From positions 1 to 64,000 of the forward strand of contig NZ_CAMCWY010000008.1 in assembly GCF_945882965.1 (NCBI RefSeq): a stretch of DNA of 64,000 bases. The letters are read 5' to 3'. The position numbers and the translations under genes are program-made. The stretch comes from Sphingorhabdus sp. EL138 (GTDB taxonomy: Bacteria; Pseudomonadota; Alphaproteobacteria; Sphingomonadales; Sphingomonadaceae). The notes under the pieces are model-generated. The model did not search any database and was not told the origin of the DNA. It worked only from the letters and a program-made list of their open reading frames with translations. This document shows positions 35,027-43,782 of the stretch, piece by piece (positions within the stretch are counted from its first letter, which is position 1; the number at the start of each line of letters is the position of its first letter).

Positions 35027-37120
35027 ATGATGCGGCAATATGAACTGGTTGAGCGGGTGCGGGCGTATGCACCTGATGTCGATGAAGATCGGCTTAACCG
35101 GGCGTATGTGTTCACTGTGCAAATGCATGGGGCGCAGAAACGGGCCTCTGGTGATCCGTATTTCAGCCACCCGGTGGAGGTTGCAGGGCTGATGACTGAC
35201 CTCAAAATGGATGAGGACACGATCATCACCGCGTTGCTGCACGACACGGTTGAAGATACGCTGACCACTATTGAGGATGTTGAACAGCGCTTTGGTCCCG
35301 AGGTCGGGCGCTTGGTCGATGGCGTTACCAAGCTGTCAAAGATTGAAGCGCAGACCGAGGATGAACGGGCGGCGGAGAATCTGCGCAAATTCTTGCTCGC
35401 AATCTCCGATGATATCCGCGTGCTTTTGGTCAAGCTCGCCGACCGGCTGCATAATATGCGGACGCTGCATTTCATTAAAAGCCCCGAAAAGCGGCGCCGT
35501 ATCGCCAAGGAAACGATGGATATTTATGCCCCGCTGGCCGAACGGATTGGCATGTATGAATATATGCGCGAGATGCAGTTGCTCGCCTTTGAACAATTGG
35601 AGCCTGCCGCCTATCAGACGATAACAGGCCGCCTGAAACAAATCCGCGACAAGGCGGATGTCGAGATTGACCAGATCAACCAGACCATCGCTTGGGAAAT
35701 GGAGCAGGCTGGCCTTAAAATCAAAATTTTTGGCCGCGAAAAGCACCCATATTCGATCTGGAAAAAGATGCAGGAACGCCATGTCGCGTTTGAACAACTG
35801 ACAGACATCAATGCCTTTCGCGTTATTACCGAAACGACCGAAGACTGTTACCGCGCCTTGGGCGTGCTGCATCGGCGCTGGCAAATGGTGCCCGGAAGGT
35901 TCAAAGACTTTATCTCCACGCCTAAGCGCAACGGGTATAAATCGATCCATACCACGATTATGTTCGCCAAGAATATGCGGGTGGAGGTGCAAATCAGGAG
36001 CGCCGAGATGCACCGCAACTCGGAAAGTGGTTTTGCTGCCCATTGGGCCTATAAGCAGGATGACAAGCCCGATGGGCAGGCGGGCTGGCTGCGCGATCTG
36101 ATCGAGATACTCGAGACAAGCCAAGACGCCGAAGACATTCTCGAAAACACGCGGATGGCGATGTATCAGGACCGCATTTTCGCCTTTACACCTAAAGGCG
36201 CGCTGCACCAGTTGCCGAAGGGTTCAACGGTCGTTGATTTTGCATATGCTGTGCACACCGACCTCGGAGACAATGCCGTTGGTGGCAAGGTCAATGGCCG
36301 TCATGTGCCGTTGCGAACGCAGTTGCGCAACGGTGACATGGTCGAAATTCTGAAGTCAAAGGCGCAAGAACCGCAACAGGCGTGGCTGAACTTTGTGACC
36401 ACGGGCAAGGCACGCGCCGCCATCCGTCGCCATGTCCGACACCGGGAACGTGATGAGCTGGTTGTGATTGGACGCAAGCTGTATGAAGAAATTGCCGCGC
36501 GTATGCCGGGCAAAATCGGCAAAAAGGCGCTTGCGGCGGCGCTGACGCGGTTAAAGCTGGAGGATGAGGACGAGCTGATGCATCGCATTGGCTTAGGTAA
36601 AATCAACGACCGTACGGTGATGGAGGCGCTGGTGCCTGGTTTCGACGCGGATGGCAGCCACATCGATTTTCCGGGCCAGGAAAGCGCGATCTCTATCCGT
36701 GGCTTGACCCCTGGCGTGGGGTATCATCTTGGCGAATGCTGCCATCCCATTCCCGGCGACCGAATTGTCGGGCTGCGGCTGGCGGGGCAGCCGGTTGAGG
36801 TGCACACCATTGAATGCGACCGGTTGGCCAATGGGACAGACGCGGACTGGGTTGACTTGAGCTGGGGGCAGGGCAGCGACGGCGCGTCGGCGCGGCTTCG
36901 GGTTATCATCCATAACAGGCCCGGCACATTGGGCGAGATTGCCGGGATATTCGGCTATCACAAGGCCAATATCATCCACCTGCGGATGACCGCGCGCGAT
37001 ATCGAATTTCACACATTTGAGGTGGATTTGGAAGTGCATGATCTGCAACACCTCATGCGCATCATCTCCGCACTTCGGGCGTCAGAGGCGGTGGCGACAG
37101 CAGACCGGGTTTACGACTAG
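35027..37120 (+). CDS. rsh: bifunctional (p)ppGpp synthetase/hydrolase (RelA/SpoT homologue)
   Basis: A 697-residue stringent-response enzyme. The N-terminal HD hydrolase domain has DPYFSHPVEVAGL and ALLHDTVEDT, intact metal-binding residues. The synthetase domain contains FRVITETTEDCYRALGVLH and RFKDFISTPKRNGYKSIH; RFKD is the RxKD form usual in bifunctional enzymes. TGS (FAFTPKGALHQLPKGSTVVDFAYAV, here split by position) and a C-terminal ACT domain (LRVIIHNRPGTLGEIAGIFG) follow. Both catalytic activities are therefore expected, with the C-terminal part sensing ribosome or nutrient state. Two adjacent ATG codons start it. It is convergent with recX, 28 nt apart. Confidence 0.96.
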   Translation: MMRQYELVERVRAYAPDVDEDRLNRAYVFTVQMHGAQKRASGDPYFSHPVEVAGLMTDLKMDEDTIITALLHDTVEDTLTTIEDVEQRFGPEVGRLVDGVTKLSKIEAQTEDERAAENLRKFLLAISDDIRVLLVKLADRLHNMRTLHFIKSPEKRRRIAKETMDIYAPLAERIGMYEYMREMQLLAFEQLEPAAYQTITGRLKQIRDKADVEIDQINQTIAWEMEQAGLKIKIFGREKHPYSIWKKMQERHVAFEQLTDINAFRVITETTEDCYRALGVLHRRWQMVPGRFKDFISTPKRNGYKSIHTTIMFAKNMRVEVQIRSAEMHRNSESGFAAHWAYKQDDKPDGQAGWLRDLIEILETSQDAEDILENTRMAMYQDRIFAFTPKGALHQLPKGSTVVDFAYAVHTDLGDNAVGGKVNGRHVPLRTQLRNGDMVEILKSKAQEPQQAWLNFVTTGKARAAIRRHVRHRERDELVVIGRKLYEEIAARMPGKIGKKALAAALTRLKLEDEDELMHRIGLGKINDRTVMEALVPGFDADGSHIDFPGQESAISIRGLTPGVGYHLGECCHPIPGDRIVGLRLAGQPVEVHTIECDRLANGTDADWVDLSWGQGSDGASARLRVIIHNRPGTLGEIAGIFGYHKANIIHLRMTARDIEFHTFEVDLEVHDLQHLMRIISALRASEAVATADRVYD

Positions 37121-37133
37121 GGTAGGACCCTAG
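37117..37133. terminator. short hairpin between convergent rsh and recX
   Basis: CTAGGGT / ACCCTAG, a 7-bp stem with a 3-nt loop that includes the rsh stop codon. There is no T-run, so termination activity is doubtful. Confidence 0.3.
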
Positions 37134-37148
37134 GTCCTGACCCTAAAC

Positions 37149-37682
37149 TCAGTCTTCGCTGATCTCATCGCCGGGTTCGGCATATACAAACCGTTTTGCC
37201 AATTCAAAACTATGTCCGGCGCGCAGGAACGCGTTCAACTGCTTATGCCGTTTCTCTTGTGGTGCGGCTTCCTGTGCAAAGGGACCAAGCCGTTTTCGCC
37301 TGGCGAAGTTTTGGGCAGCGGTGAAGATGCTATCGTCCATATGCGTTTTAGCATGTATAGCATCGGCGTCACCAATCCCGCTGGCGCGCAAATCCTCGTT
37401 TAGCCGTCGCCCGCCAAAGCCCCTGTGGACGAAGGACCGGCTGCGGGCCTCGGCAAATTGGGCGTCGTTGATATAGCCCAAGGACGTGAATTGCTCGGTC
37501 AATCCGGCAATGTCTGCGGAATATTCATCCTCCCAGCCCCGTTCGCGTATTTTGCGCGTCAAATAGCCAGCCAATTTTGACTGTGTAGTGGCATATTTAC
37601 CGACATAATGCAGCGCCAATTGACGCAGCCTTTCCGCATTTAACGGTGGAGCGGGCTTTTTGGCAGGGCGGTGTTGGTTCAC
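37149..37682 (-). CDS. recX: regulatory protein RecX
   Basis: A 177-residue all-helical protein of the RecX family, which modulates RecA filaments. Recognisable segments: RLRQLALHYVGKYATTQSKL, LTEQFTSLGYINDAQFAEAR, and FVHRGFGGRRLNEDLRASGI. The start is GTG at 37682. recA is not adjacent, as is often the case in alphaproteobacteria. It is divergent from the fatty acyl-AMP ligase gene across about 100 nt. Confidence 0.9.
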   Translation of the reverse strand: MNQHRPAKKPAPPLNAERLRQLALHYVGKYATTQSKLAGYLTRKIRERGWEDEYSADIAGLTEQFTSLGYINDAQFAEARSRSFVHRGFGGRRLNEDLRASGIGDADAIHAKTHMDDSIFTAAQNFARRKRLGPFAQEAAPQEKRHKQLNAFLRAGHSFELAKRFVYAEPGDEISED

Positions 37683-37788
37683 GCCCTATTCTTGCCACAG
37701 TCGGGCCGAAATTTGAACTGCTATCCTCGGCTAAGGAAGTTAATAAAAGTGATATGGGCTAATGCGCAATTACGCTATGGGAAACATT

Positions 37789-39516
37789 ATGAGCGCACTC
37801 GCATCCACGCCAACGCAGGACAGCTTGCAACGCCGCTTCTCCGACTTTGCAACGCTTGGTGAGGCGCTCGATTACGCTGCCTTGGGTAAGCGCGGATTGA
37901 ACTTCCATGATATGCGTGGGCAGTTAGCGCGGCCTTATCCTTATAGCGAAATGCGCGAAGACGCGCTGAAAATGGCCTATCGGTTGATCAGCTATGGCAT
38001 TTGTAAAGATGACCGCGTTGCCTTGGTCGCTGAAACAGGGCCAGATTTTGCGGCGCTGTTTTTCGGATGTGTCTATGCGGGCGCATGGCCCGTCCCACTG
38101 CCGCTACCGACCTCGTTTGGCGGCAAGGAAAGCTATGTCGATCAATTGTCGGTGCAGTTGAAAAGCTGTGATCCCAAGATATTGTTTTTCCCCGCCGAAC
38201 TGGCTGACATGGCCAATGATGCGGCGCGGGCATGCGCTGTCGAAGGCCTGGATTGGGAAAGCTTCAGCGACCGTATTGCGCCCAAAACCGAATTGCCAGC
38301 GGCGGAAACGGACGAAATTTGTTATCTGCAATATTCCAGCGGATCGACCCGTTTCCCGCATGGTGTCGCGGTGACGCATAATGCATTGTTAAACAATCTG
38401 TCGGCGCACTCGCACGGTATGGAAGTGACCGAAAATGACCGCTGCGTGTCGTGGTTGCCTTGGTATCATGACATGGGCCTTGTGGGTTGTTTTCTGTCGC
38501 CAGTGGCGAATCAGGTGTCGACCGATTACATGAAGACGGAGGATTTTGCCCGTCGCCCGCTGGCGTGGCTTGACGTCATCAGTGCCGCCGACGGCACGGT
38601 TATCAGTTACTCGCCGACATTCGGCTATGACATTTGCGCGCGGCGGATTTCGAGCCAGAGCCATGTGAACGACCGCTTTGACCTGTCCAAATGGCGGCTT
38701 GCAGGCAATGGTGCGGACATGATCCGGCCTGACGTGATGCAGGCATTTGTGGACACCTTTGGCGATGCAGGGTTCAAGGCGTCGGCGTTCTTGCCAAGCT
38801 ACGGCCTTGCCGAAACCACGCTTGCGGTGTCGATCATGCCGCCGGGTGAAGGCATTCAGGTTGAATTGGTTGAAGAGGCCGAGCTTACAGGCCACCCCGG
38901 CGCTTCGGACCGCCCGGTTCGATATCGTGCAATCGTCAATTGCGGGCGTGCCGTAAAGGACATGACCATCGAGATCCGCGACGATAACCGCGCGGCAGTT
39001 GCGGACAGGATAATTGGCAAAGTGTGGTGCACTGGCCCGTCCTTGATGAAGGAATATTTCCGCGACAAGGAATCTACCGATGCTTGCTTGGTCGATGGAT
39101 GGCTCGACACTGGCGACATGGGATATCTGTCGAATGGCTATATCTACATCGTTGGCCGTGCCAAGGACATGATCATCATCAATGGCAAAAACCATTGGCC
39201 GCAGGACATTGAATGGGCGGTGGAACAATTGCCGGGCTTTAAGGCTGGTGACATTGCTGCCTTCGCCGTCACAATGCCGGGTGGCGAAGAAACGCCAGCG
39301 GTGCTGGTGCAATGCCGGACCACGGACGAAGCCGAACGTGCCAAGCTACGTGAACAAATTCGGGACAAGGTTCGTTCGGTCACTGGCATGAACTGCGTCG
39401 TTGAATTGGTACCACCGCGCACCTTGCCGCGGACAAGCTCCGGCAAGATGAGCCGAGCCAAGGCGCGCAATTTGTATCTGTCGGGTGAAATTCAGCCTTA
39501 CGCCATCGCGGCGTAA
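37789..39516 (+). CDS. fatty acyl-AMP ligase (FAAL, FadD32-like)
   Basis: A 575-residue adenylate-forming enzyme (584 from the upstream ATG at 37762). Motifs: ATP loop YLQYSSGSTRFPHGVAVTHN, the FAAL-typical WLPWYHDMGLVGCFLSPV, YSPTFGYDICARR, LPSYGLAETTLAVS, and the C-terminal GRAKDMIIINGKNHWPQDIE. The WYHDMGL and PQDIE elements and the insertion between subdomains distinguish FAALs, which make acyl-adenylates for transfer to acyl carrier proteins, from acyl-CoA synthetases. FAAL genes usually neighbour an ACP or PKS/NRPS genes; here recX and an ArsC-like gene flank it, so the partner carrier is unknown. Confidence 0.9.
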   Translation: MSALASTPTQDSLQRRFSDFATLGEALDYAALGKRGLNFHDMRGQLARPYPYSEMREDALKMAYRLISYGICKDDRVALVAETGPDFAALFFGCVYAGAWPVPLPLPTSFGGKESYVDQLSVQLKSCDPKILFFPAELADMANDAARACAVEGLDWESFSDRIAPKTELPAAETDEICYLQYSSGSTRFPHGVAVTHNALLNNLSAHSHGMEVTENDRCVSWLPWYHDMGLVGCFLSPVANQVSTDYMKTEDFARRPLAWLDVISAADGTVISYSPTFGYDICARRISSQSHVNDRFDLSKWRLAGNGADMIRPDVMQAFVDTFGDAGFKASAFLPSYGLAETTLAVSIMPPGEGIQVELVEEAELTGHPGASDRPVRYRAIVNCGRAVKDMTIEIRDDNRAAVADRIIGKVWCTGPSLMKEYFRDKESTDACLVDGWLDTGDMGYLSNGYIYIVGRAKDMIIINGKNHWPQDIEWAVEQLPGFKAGDIAAFAVTMPGGEETPAVLVQCRTTDEAERAKLREQIRDKVRSVTGMNCVVELVPPRTLPRTSSGKMSRAKARNLYLSGEIQPYAIAA

Positions 39517-39525
39517 TAGGGTGGC

Positions 39526-39873
39526 TTACAGGATTTCGTAGACCTTTTCCTGAGGTCGACATAGCCGGACGCCCTTAGCTGTTTCAACAAAGGGCCGTTC
39601 AACCAAGTTTGGGTGCTCGACCATTGCGTCCAATATCTGTTCGGGCGATGCACCTTCGATAAGGCCCAATTCTTCAGCAGGCGATCCGCGTGTGCGTAAT
39701 GCCTCGCGCGGCGTCAGGCCTGCGTCATGGAGCAGTTGTTCAAGCTTTTCGCGGGCAAATGGCTGTGTGCGATAGGCGATGACATCAACCACGACGCCTT
39801 TGGTTTCCTCCAGGATTGCCAAAGTTTTTCGGGAGGTTCCGCAATCCGGATTGTGCCAAATCGTTGCATGCAT
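39526..39873 (-). CDS. ArsC/Spx family glutaredoxin-dependent arsenate reductase-like protein
   Basis: A 115-residue protein with the active-site segment WHNPDCGTSRKTLAIL (the Cys is the redox residue of ArsC) and conserved Arg residues in LTPREALRTRGSPAEELGL and NLVERPFVET. Reduces arsenate to arsenite using glutathione and glutaredoxin in characterised relatives. ATG 39873 follows AGGAGGGATTT. No arsenic regulator or efflux gene is near, so a YfgD/YffB-like role distinct from arsenic resistance is equally possible. It is divergent from the siderophore receptor and convergent with the FAAL gene. Confidence 0.88.
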   Translation of the reverse strand: MHATIWHNPDCGTSRKTLAILEETKGVVVDVIAYRTQPFAREKLEQLLHDAGLTPREALRTRGSPAEELGLIEGASPEQILDAMVEHPNLVERPFVETAKGVRLCRPQEKVYEIL

Positions 39874-39965
39874 AAGTGAAAATCCCTCCTGTCTGGGTTC
39901 AATACTGCAAACCTGCGACCAGATGCAAAAGCAATCCAACGATTTTTACAATTTTCAATTGCATA

Positions 39966-39980
39966 TGATAACGCTTCTCA
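39966..39980. promoter_or_regulatory. candidate Fur box 1 upstream of siderophore receptor
   Basis: TGATAACGCTTCTCA matches 11 of the 14 defined positions of the 7-1-7 Fur consensus TGATAATNATTATCA. It lies 56 nt before the proposed receptor start, a suitable place for iron-dependent repression. Confidence 0.55.
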
Positions 39981-39999
39981 ATAGTGAACCAAAATAGAT

Positions 40000-40016
40000 T
40001 TGCGAGTCATTCGCAA
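40000..40016. promoter_or_regulatory. candidate Fur box 2 upstream of siderophore receptor
   Basis: TTGCGA-GTCAT-TCGCAA is a perfect 6-bp inverted repeat with 5-nt spacing, similar to alphaproteobacterial Fur operator variants (TGC...GCA form). It is 20 nt downstream of box 1 and 19 nt before the ATG at 40036. Confidence 0.5.
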
Positions 40017-40035
40017 TAAAGTAAAAAGGCCCATT

Positions 40036-42138
40036 ATGCTCCGCCTGTCCGCGTCTGTTATCGCTGTGTTGTCTGCTTCCGCATTTGGGCAACCCGTAAG
40101 TGCCGAAGAAGCGTTTGACGTCGAAGCCTATGATGACAGCCGGGCGATCATTGTGACTGGCATAAGCGACGGCTATCTTGCGACCAATTCGGTTACCGCG
40201 ACAAAAACCGATACGCCGCTTATCAATATCCCGCAGACCATCAACGTCGTGACCCGCGCGCAGTTGGACGATCAGGCGCATCATTCGCTTGCGGACATAT
40301 TGCGCTATATTCCCGGCACAACCGTGGGCCAAGGCGAGGGCAACCGCGACCAGATTACCTTGCGCGGGCAAAACACCACCGCTGACTTCTTTTTGGATGG
40401 TGTGCGCGATGACGTCCAATATTATCGCGGGCTTTATAACATCGAGCGGGTCGAAATCCTGAAAGGGCCTTATGCCCTGATCTTCGGTCGCGGCGGTGGC
40501 GGCGGCATTATCAACCGCGTGCAGAAATCTCCTTTGAGCGATGATTATATCTATGCAGGTCAAGCCAGCATCAACAGCTTTGGCGCTTATGATATGTCGG
40601 CGGATGTCAACGCGCCCTTAAGCGATGTCGCAGCCGTGCGCATCAACGCTGTTTACGAAAACTTTGACAGCCATCGCGACTTCGTTGGGGGTGCGCGCTA
40701 TGCTTGGAACCCTTATGTAGCGTTCAAATTGAATGACGCGTGGAAGCTTGGGCTCTCCTATGAATATGTGCATGACGACCGCACAACCGACCGTGGCATC
40801 CCTTCAATCGCCACTGGTCCCGGTCAGCCCAACCGACCGATCGCTGGCTACCGCGACCAATTTTTTGGCGTTCCTGGCGTCAACTACACCAAGTTGGAGG
40901 CGCAAATCGCTAAACTGCGGCTTGATGGTGCGTTGACTTCAAATTTGAGCTTTAGCGGCACAATATTATATGGCGACTATGACAAAACTTACCTGAACGT
41001 CTATGCCAATATTGCTGCGACTGCGCAAAATGGCACCGTTGCTTTGGCCGCTTATAGTGATCCGACTCAACGTGAAAATTTCATCGCGCAAGCCAATTTG
41101 GTCTGGGATGCCGAAACTGGCCCGCTGATGCATAAAATCTTAGTCGGCACCGAATATGGAGACCAAAAATCGGCCAATCGGCGTTTCAATGGCGCGTTGT
41201 CCACGCCAAGCTTCAATCTTGCCAATCCTATTTTCCCGACCGTCAATTTCAACGCATTGTCGCGCGATACCGTGTCCGACGTAAAATTCTTCTCCGCTTA
41301 TGTTCAGGATCAAATCAGCTTTGGCGACCATATCGACGTTGTTGCTGGCCTGCGTTATGATAAATTCAACATTGAAGGCACTGACCTGTTTCCCGTCGTT
41401 GACCGGCCCTTTGCCCGGAAGGACGAAAAAGTCAGTCCGCGCCTTGGCCTGATTTTCAAGCCGCAGGAAAATATCTCTTTATATGGCAGCTACAGCCAGT
41501 CTTTCCTGCCACGCTCTGGCGACCAGTTTTTGGCGCTCACGGTGACGCAGCAGAATCTCGCGCCGGAAAAGTTCACAAATTACGAGATTGGCGCCAAATG
41601 GGATGTGCAGCCCAATCTGAACCTGACGCTAGCCGTGTTTCAGTTGGAACGCAGCAATGCGACGACCCCTGATCCACGCAATCCTGTGGCCAGCATCAAT
41701 ATCGGCACGACCCGGACGCAAGGCGTTGAACTGGCGGTCACGGGCAATATTACGTCATCATGGCAAGTGCATGGCGGCTACAGCTATCAGGACGCAACCC
41801 TGGCTGGCAATGACAGCGTGCGCTTGGGGCAGGTTCCCCAGCATCAGGCGAGCCTGTGGAACCGCTATGAATTTAACGATCGATTTGCCGCTGGCCTTGG
41901 CATCATTCACCAATCAAGCCAGTTTGCCGCAATCCGGACCAATTCCAATACAACAAAGCTGCCGGCTTTCACGCGGGTTGATGCGGCGTTTTATTATGAC
42001 CTGAGTGATGCTTTACAATTGCAGTTGAATGTCGAAAACCTGTTCAACACCGATTATTATTCGGATGCGCATAACAATAATAACATATCGACGGGTGCGC
42101 CGATCAATGGCCGCTTCACCATAAGGGCGAAGTTTTAA
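40036..42138 (+). CDS. TonB-dependent siderophore receptor (catecholate type)
   Basis: A 700-residue outer-membrane receptor: signal peptide (RLSASVIAVLSASAFG, cut near VSAEE), TonB-box-like RAIIVTGIS, plug domain (NIPQTINVVTRAQLDDQAHH, ADILRYIPGTTVGQGEGNRD, VEILKGPYALIFGRGGGGGI) and a barrel ending NGRFTIRAKF. The plug wording matches Fiu/FhuA-type ferric siderophore receptors. ATG 40036 starts the signal peptide; the longer frame from TTG 40000 would place a Fur-like operator inside the coding region. Two Fur-like boxes upstream support iron regulation. Its stop overlaps the stop of the convergent carbonic anhydrase gene by 4 nt. Confidence 0.94.
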   Translation: MLRLSASVIAVLSASAFGQPVSAEEAFDVEAYDDSRAIIVTGISDGYLATNSVTATKTDTPLINIPQTINVVTRAQLDDQAHHSLADILRYIPGTTVGQGEGNRDQITLRGQNTTADFFLDGVRDDVQYYRGLYNIERVEILKGPYALIFGRGGGGGIINRVQKSPLSDDYIYAGQASINSFGAYDMSADVNAPLSDVAAVRINAVYENFDSHRDFVGGARYAWNPYVAFKLNDAWKLGLSYEYVHDDRTTDRGIPSIATGPGQPNRPIAGYRDQFFGVPGVNYTKLEAQIAKLRLDGALTSNLSFSGTILYGDYDKTYLNVYANIAATAQNGTVALAAYSDPTQRENFIAQANLVWDAETGPLMHKILVGTEYGDQKSANRRFNGALSTPSFNLANPIFPTVNFNALSRDTVSDVKFFSAYVQDQISFGDHIDVVAGLRYDKFNIEGTDLFPVVDRPFARKDEKVSPRLGLIFKPQENISLYGSYSQSFLPRSGDQFLALTVTQQNLAPEKFTNYEIGAKWDVQPNLNLTLAVFQLERSNATTPDPRNPVASINIGTTRTQGVELAVTGNITSSWQVHGGYSYQDATLAGNDSVRLGQVPQHQASLWNRYEFNDRFAAGLGIIHQSSQFAAIRTNSNTTKLPAFTRVDAAFYYDLSDALQLQLNVENLFNTDYYSDAHNNNNISTGAPINGRFTIRAKF

Positions 42139-42707
42139 GCCGAGGTTGCGGCGGCATGTGCCTTGGCATTGTGGACATAATGCGCAACGCCAAGCCGCAT
42201 CCCCATGACCGCAGCGTCGTCCAGATCGCGCACAAAGCGCGCAGGCGAACCCGCCCATAATTGCCGCGTCTCTATCCGTTTGCCTTGGGTCAGCATGGCA
42301 CCAGCGGCGAGCATAGCGTCGCTTTCAATCACTGCGCCGTTCATAACGGTGGAGGACAGGCCAACAAATGCGCGATCATGCAAGATGCAACCGTGCAGCA
42401 TGACATTATGTCCAACGAGCACATCGTCACCAATGATGGTGGGAAATCCGTCCTCAACCCCGGGCATCGGGCCATCGCAATGGACGATGCTGCCGTCCTG
42501 AATATTCGTTCGCGCGCCAATGACCACGCGGTTCACCTCTGCGCGGATGACGCAATTATACCAGATGCTTGCGTCTGCCCCGATGGTGACATCCCCGATG
42601 ATACGGCAACCCGGCGCGATAAAGGCGCTGTCGTGGATTATTGGTGTTTTACCGTTCAGCGTAATGATGCTGATGTCGTTGCGGGTGTGTGTCATTGGCT
42701 TTTCCAT
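42135..42707 (-). CDS. gamma carbonic anhydrase family protein
   Basis: A 190-residue left-handed beta-helix protein. Candidate zinc-ligand His residues are in DGSIVHCDGP and DDVLVGHNVMLHGCILHD; the hexapeptide-repeat pattern is seen in RIIGDVTIGADASIWYNCVI and WAGSPARFVRDL. Family members hydrate CO2 or act as acyltransferase-like proteins, and some associate with complex I in mitochondria. Starts at ATG 42707 or 42695. It lies 34 nt downstream of hemB on the same strand. Confidence 0.93.
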   Translation of the reverse strand: MEKPMTHTRNDISIITLNGKTPIIHDSAFIAPGCRIIGDVTIGADASIWYNCVIRAEVNRVVIGARTNIQDGSIVHCDGPMPGVEDGFPTIIGDDVLVGHNVMLHGCILHDRAFVGLSSTVMNGAVIESDAMLAAGAMLTQGKRIETRQLWAGSPARFVRDLDDAAVMGMRLGVAHYVHNAKAHAAATSA

Positions 42708-42741
42708 AGCTAAGGTGCGGAAGGACGGATGCGCTTAGGCG

Positions 42742-43743
42742 TTACGCCTTAAGTAAACGCGCCGCCAATGCCGCATGATAGGTCAATATTCCCGAACATC
42801 CTGCGCGTTTGAACGCCGTGAGCGTTTCCAGCACAAGCGCATCACGGTCGCCTGCGCCGACCGCTGCGGCAGCCTCAATCATCGCATATTCGCCCGATAC
42901 CTGATACGCGAACACAGGCACGTCAAAGCGCTCACGCACCCGCTGGACAATATCGAGATAGGGCAGGCCGGGCTTCACCATGACGCTGTCTGCGCCTTCG
43001 GCAATGTCCATGGCAACTTCGCGCATGGCTTCGTCGGTATTGGCAGGGTCCATTTGGTAACATTTCTTGTTACCCTTTAATAGGCCGCGCGAGCCGACGG
43101 CATCGCGGAATGGCCCGTAAAAGGCGCTCGCATATTTGGCGGCATAGGACATGATCTGAACATTATGGTGCCCGTTCATTTCAAGTGCTTTGCGAATAGC
43201 GCCAACGCGGCCATCCATCATATCGCTTGGCGCGATGATGTCTGCGCCCGCATTGGCTTGGTTGATCGCCTGGTCGACGAGCACGGCTACGGTGTCATCA
43301 TTGACCACATAGCCGTCATCATTGATCAGCCCATCTTGCCCATGGGTGGTGTAAGGGTCGAGCGCGACATCGGTCAAAACGCCGATCTGGTCCCCATGCG
43401 CTTGTTTGATAGCGCGAATGGCGCGGCACATGAGGTTATCGGGATTGAACGCTTCTGCGCCATTTTCTGTGCGGCGGTCCGCCTGCGTATTCGGGAACAA
43501 AGCAATGCAAGGTATGCCCAATTCTATGGCTTCGGCAGCGCGCATCACAATCTGGTCAACGGACCAGCGCGAAACCCCGGGTAAGGTCGCAATCGGTTCC
43601 TCAACGCCTTCGCCTTCGGTTACGAACAAAGGCCAGATAAGATCGGCAGGGGAAAGCATATTCTCGCGCACCATCGCGCGGCTCCAACCCGTTACGCGGG
43701 TGCGGCGCAGGCGGCTATTTGGGAAAGAAGATATATCGTTCAT
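42742..43743 (-). CDS. hemB: delta-aminolevulinic acid dehydratase (porphobilinogen synthase)
   Basis: Condenses two 5-aminolevulinate molecules to porphobilinogen in haem synthesis. The 333-residue protein has the Schiff-base Lys segment SVMVKPGLPYLDIV, the second conserved Lys in MSYAAKYASAFYGPFRDA, and the family motif WPLFVTEGEGVEEPI. The metal-site region reads DVALDPYTTHGQDGL, lacking the cysteines of zinc enzymes, so it is the magnesium-type enzyme expected in alphaproteobacteria. ATG 43743 is preferred to GTG 43752. Confidence 0.96.
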   Translation of the reverse strand: MNDISSFPNSRLRRTRVTGWSRAMVRENMLSPADLIWPLFVTEGEGVEEPIATLPGVSRWSVDQIVMRAAEAIELGIPCIALFPNTQADRRTENGAEAFNPDNLMCRAIRAIKQAHGDQIGVLTDVALDPYTTHGQDGLINDDGYVVNDDTVAVLVDQAINQANAGADIIAPSDMMDGRVGAIRKALEMNGHHNVQIMSYAAKYASAFYGPFRDAVGSRGLLKGNKKCYQMDPANTDEAMREVAMDIAEGADSVMVKPGLPYLDIVQRVRERFDVPVFAYQVSGEYAMIEAAAAVGAGDRDALVLETLTAFKRAGCSGILTYHAALAARLLKA

Positions 43744-43782
43744 CCAAAACACTTAGCGGCGATAGTTTCTTTCCTCAACGCC

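Noticed and set aside
38389-39312. 307-residue open frame antisense to the fatty acyl-AMP ligase gene
   Set aside because: Shadow of the conserved gene; His/Arg-rich, no recognisable motifs.
39526-39873. Arsenic resistance locus
   Set aside because: Only the ArsC-like gene is present; no arsR, arsB or acr3 neighbour.
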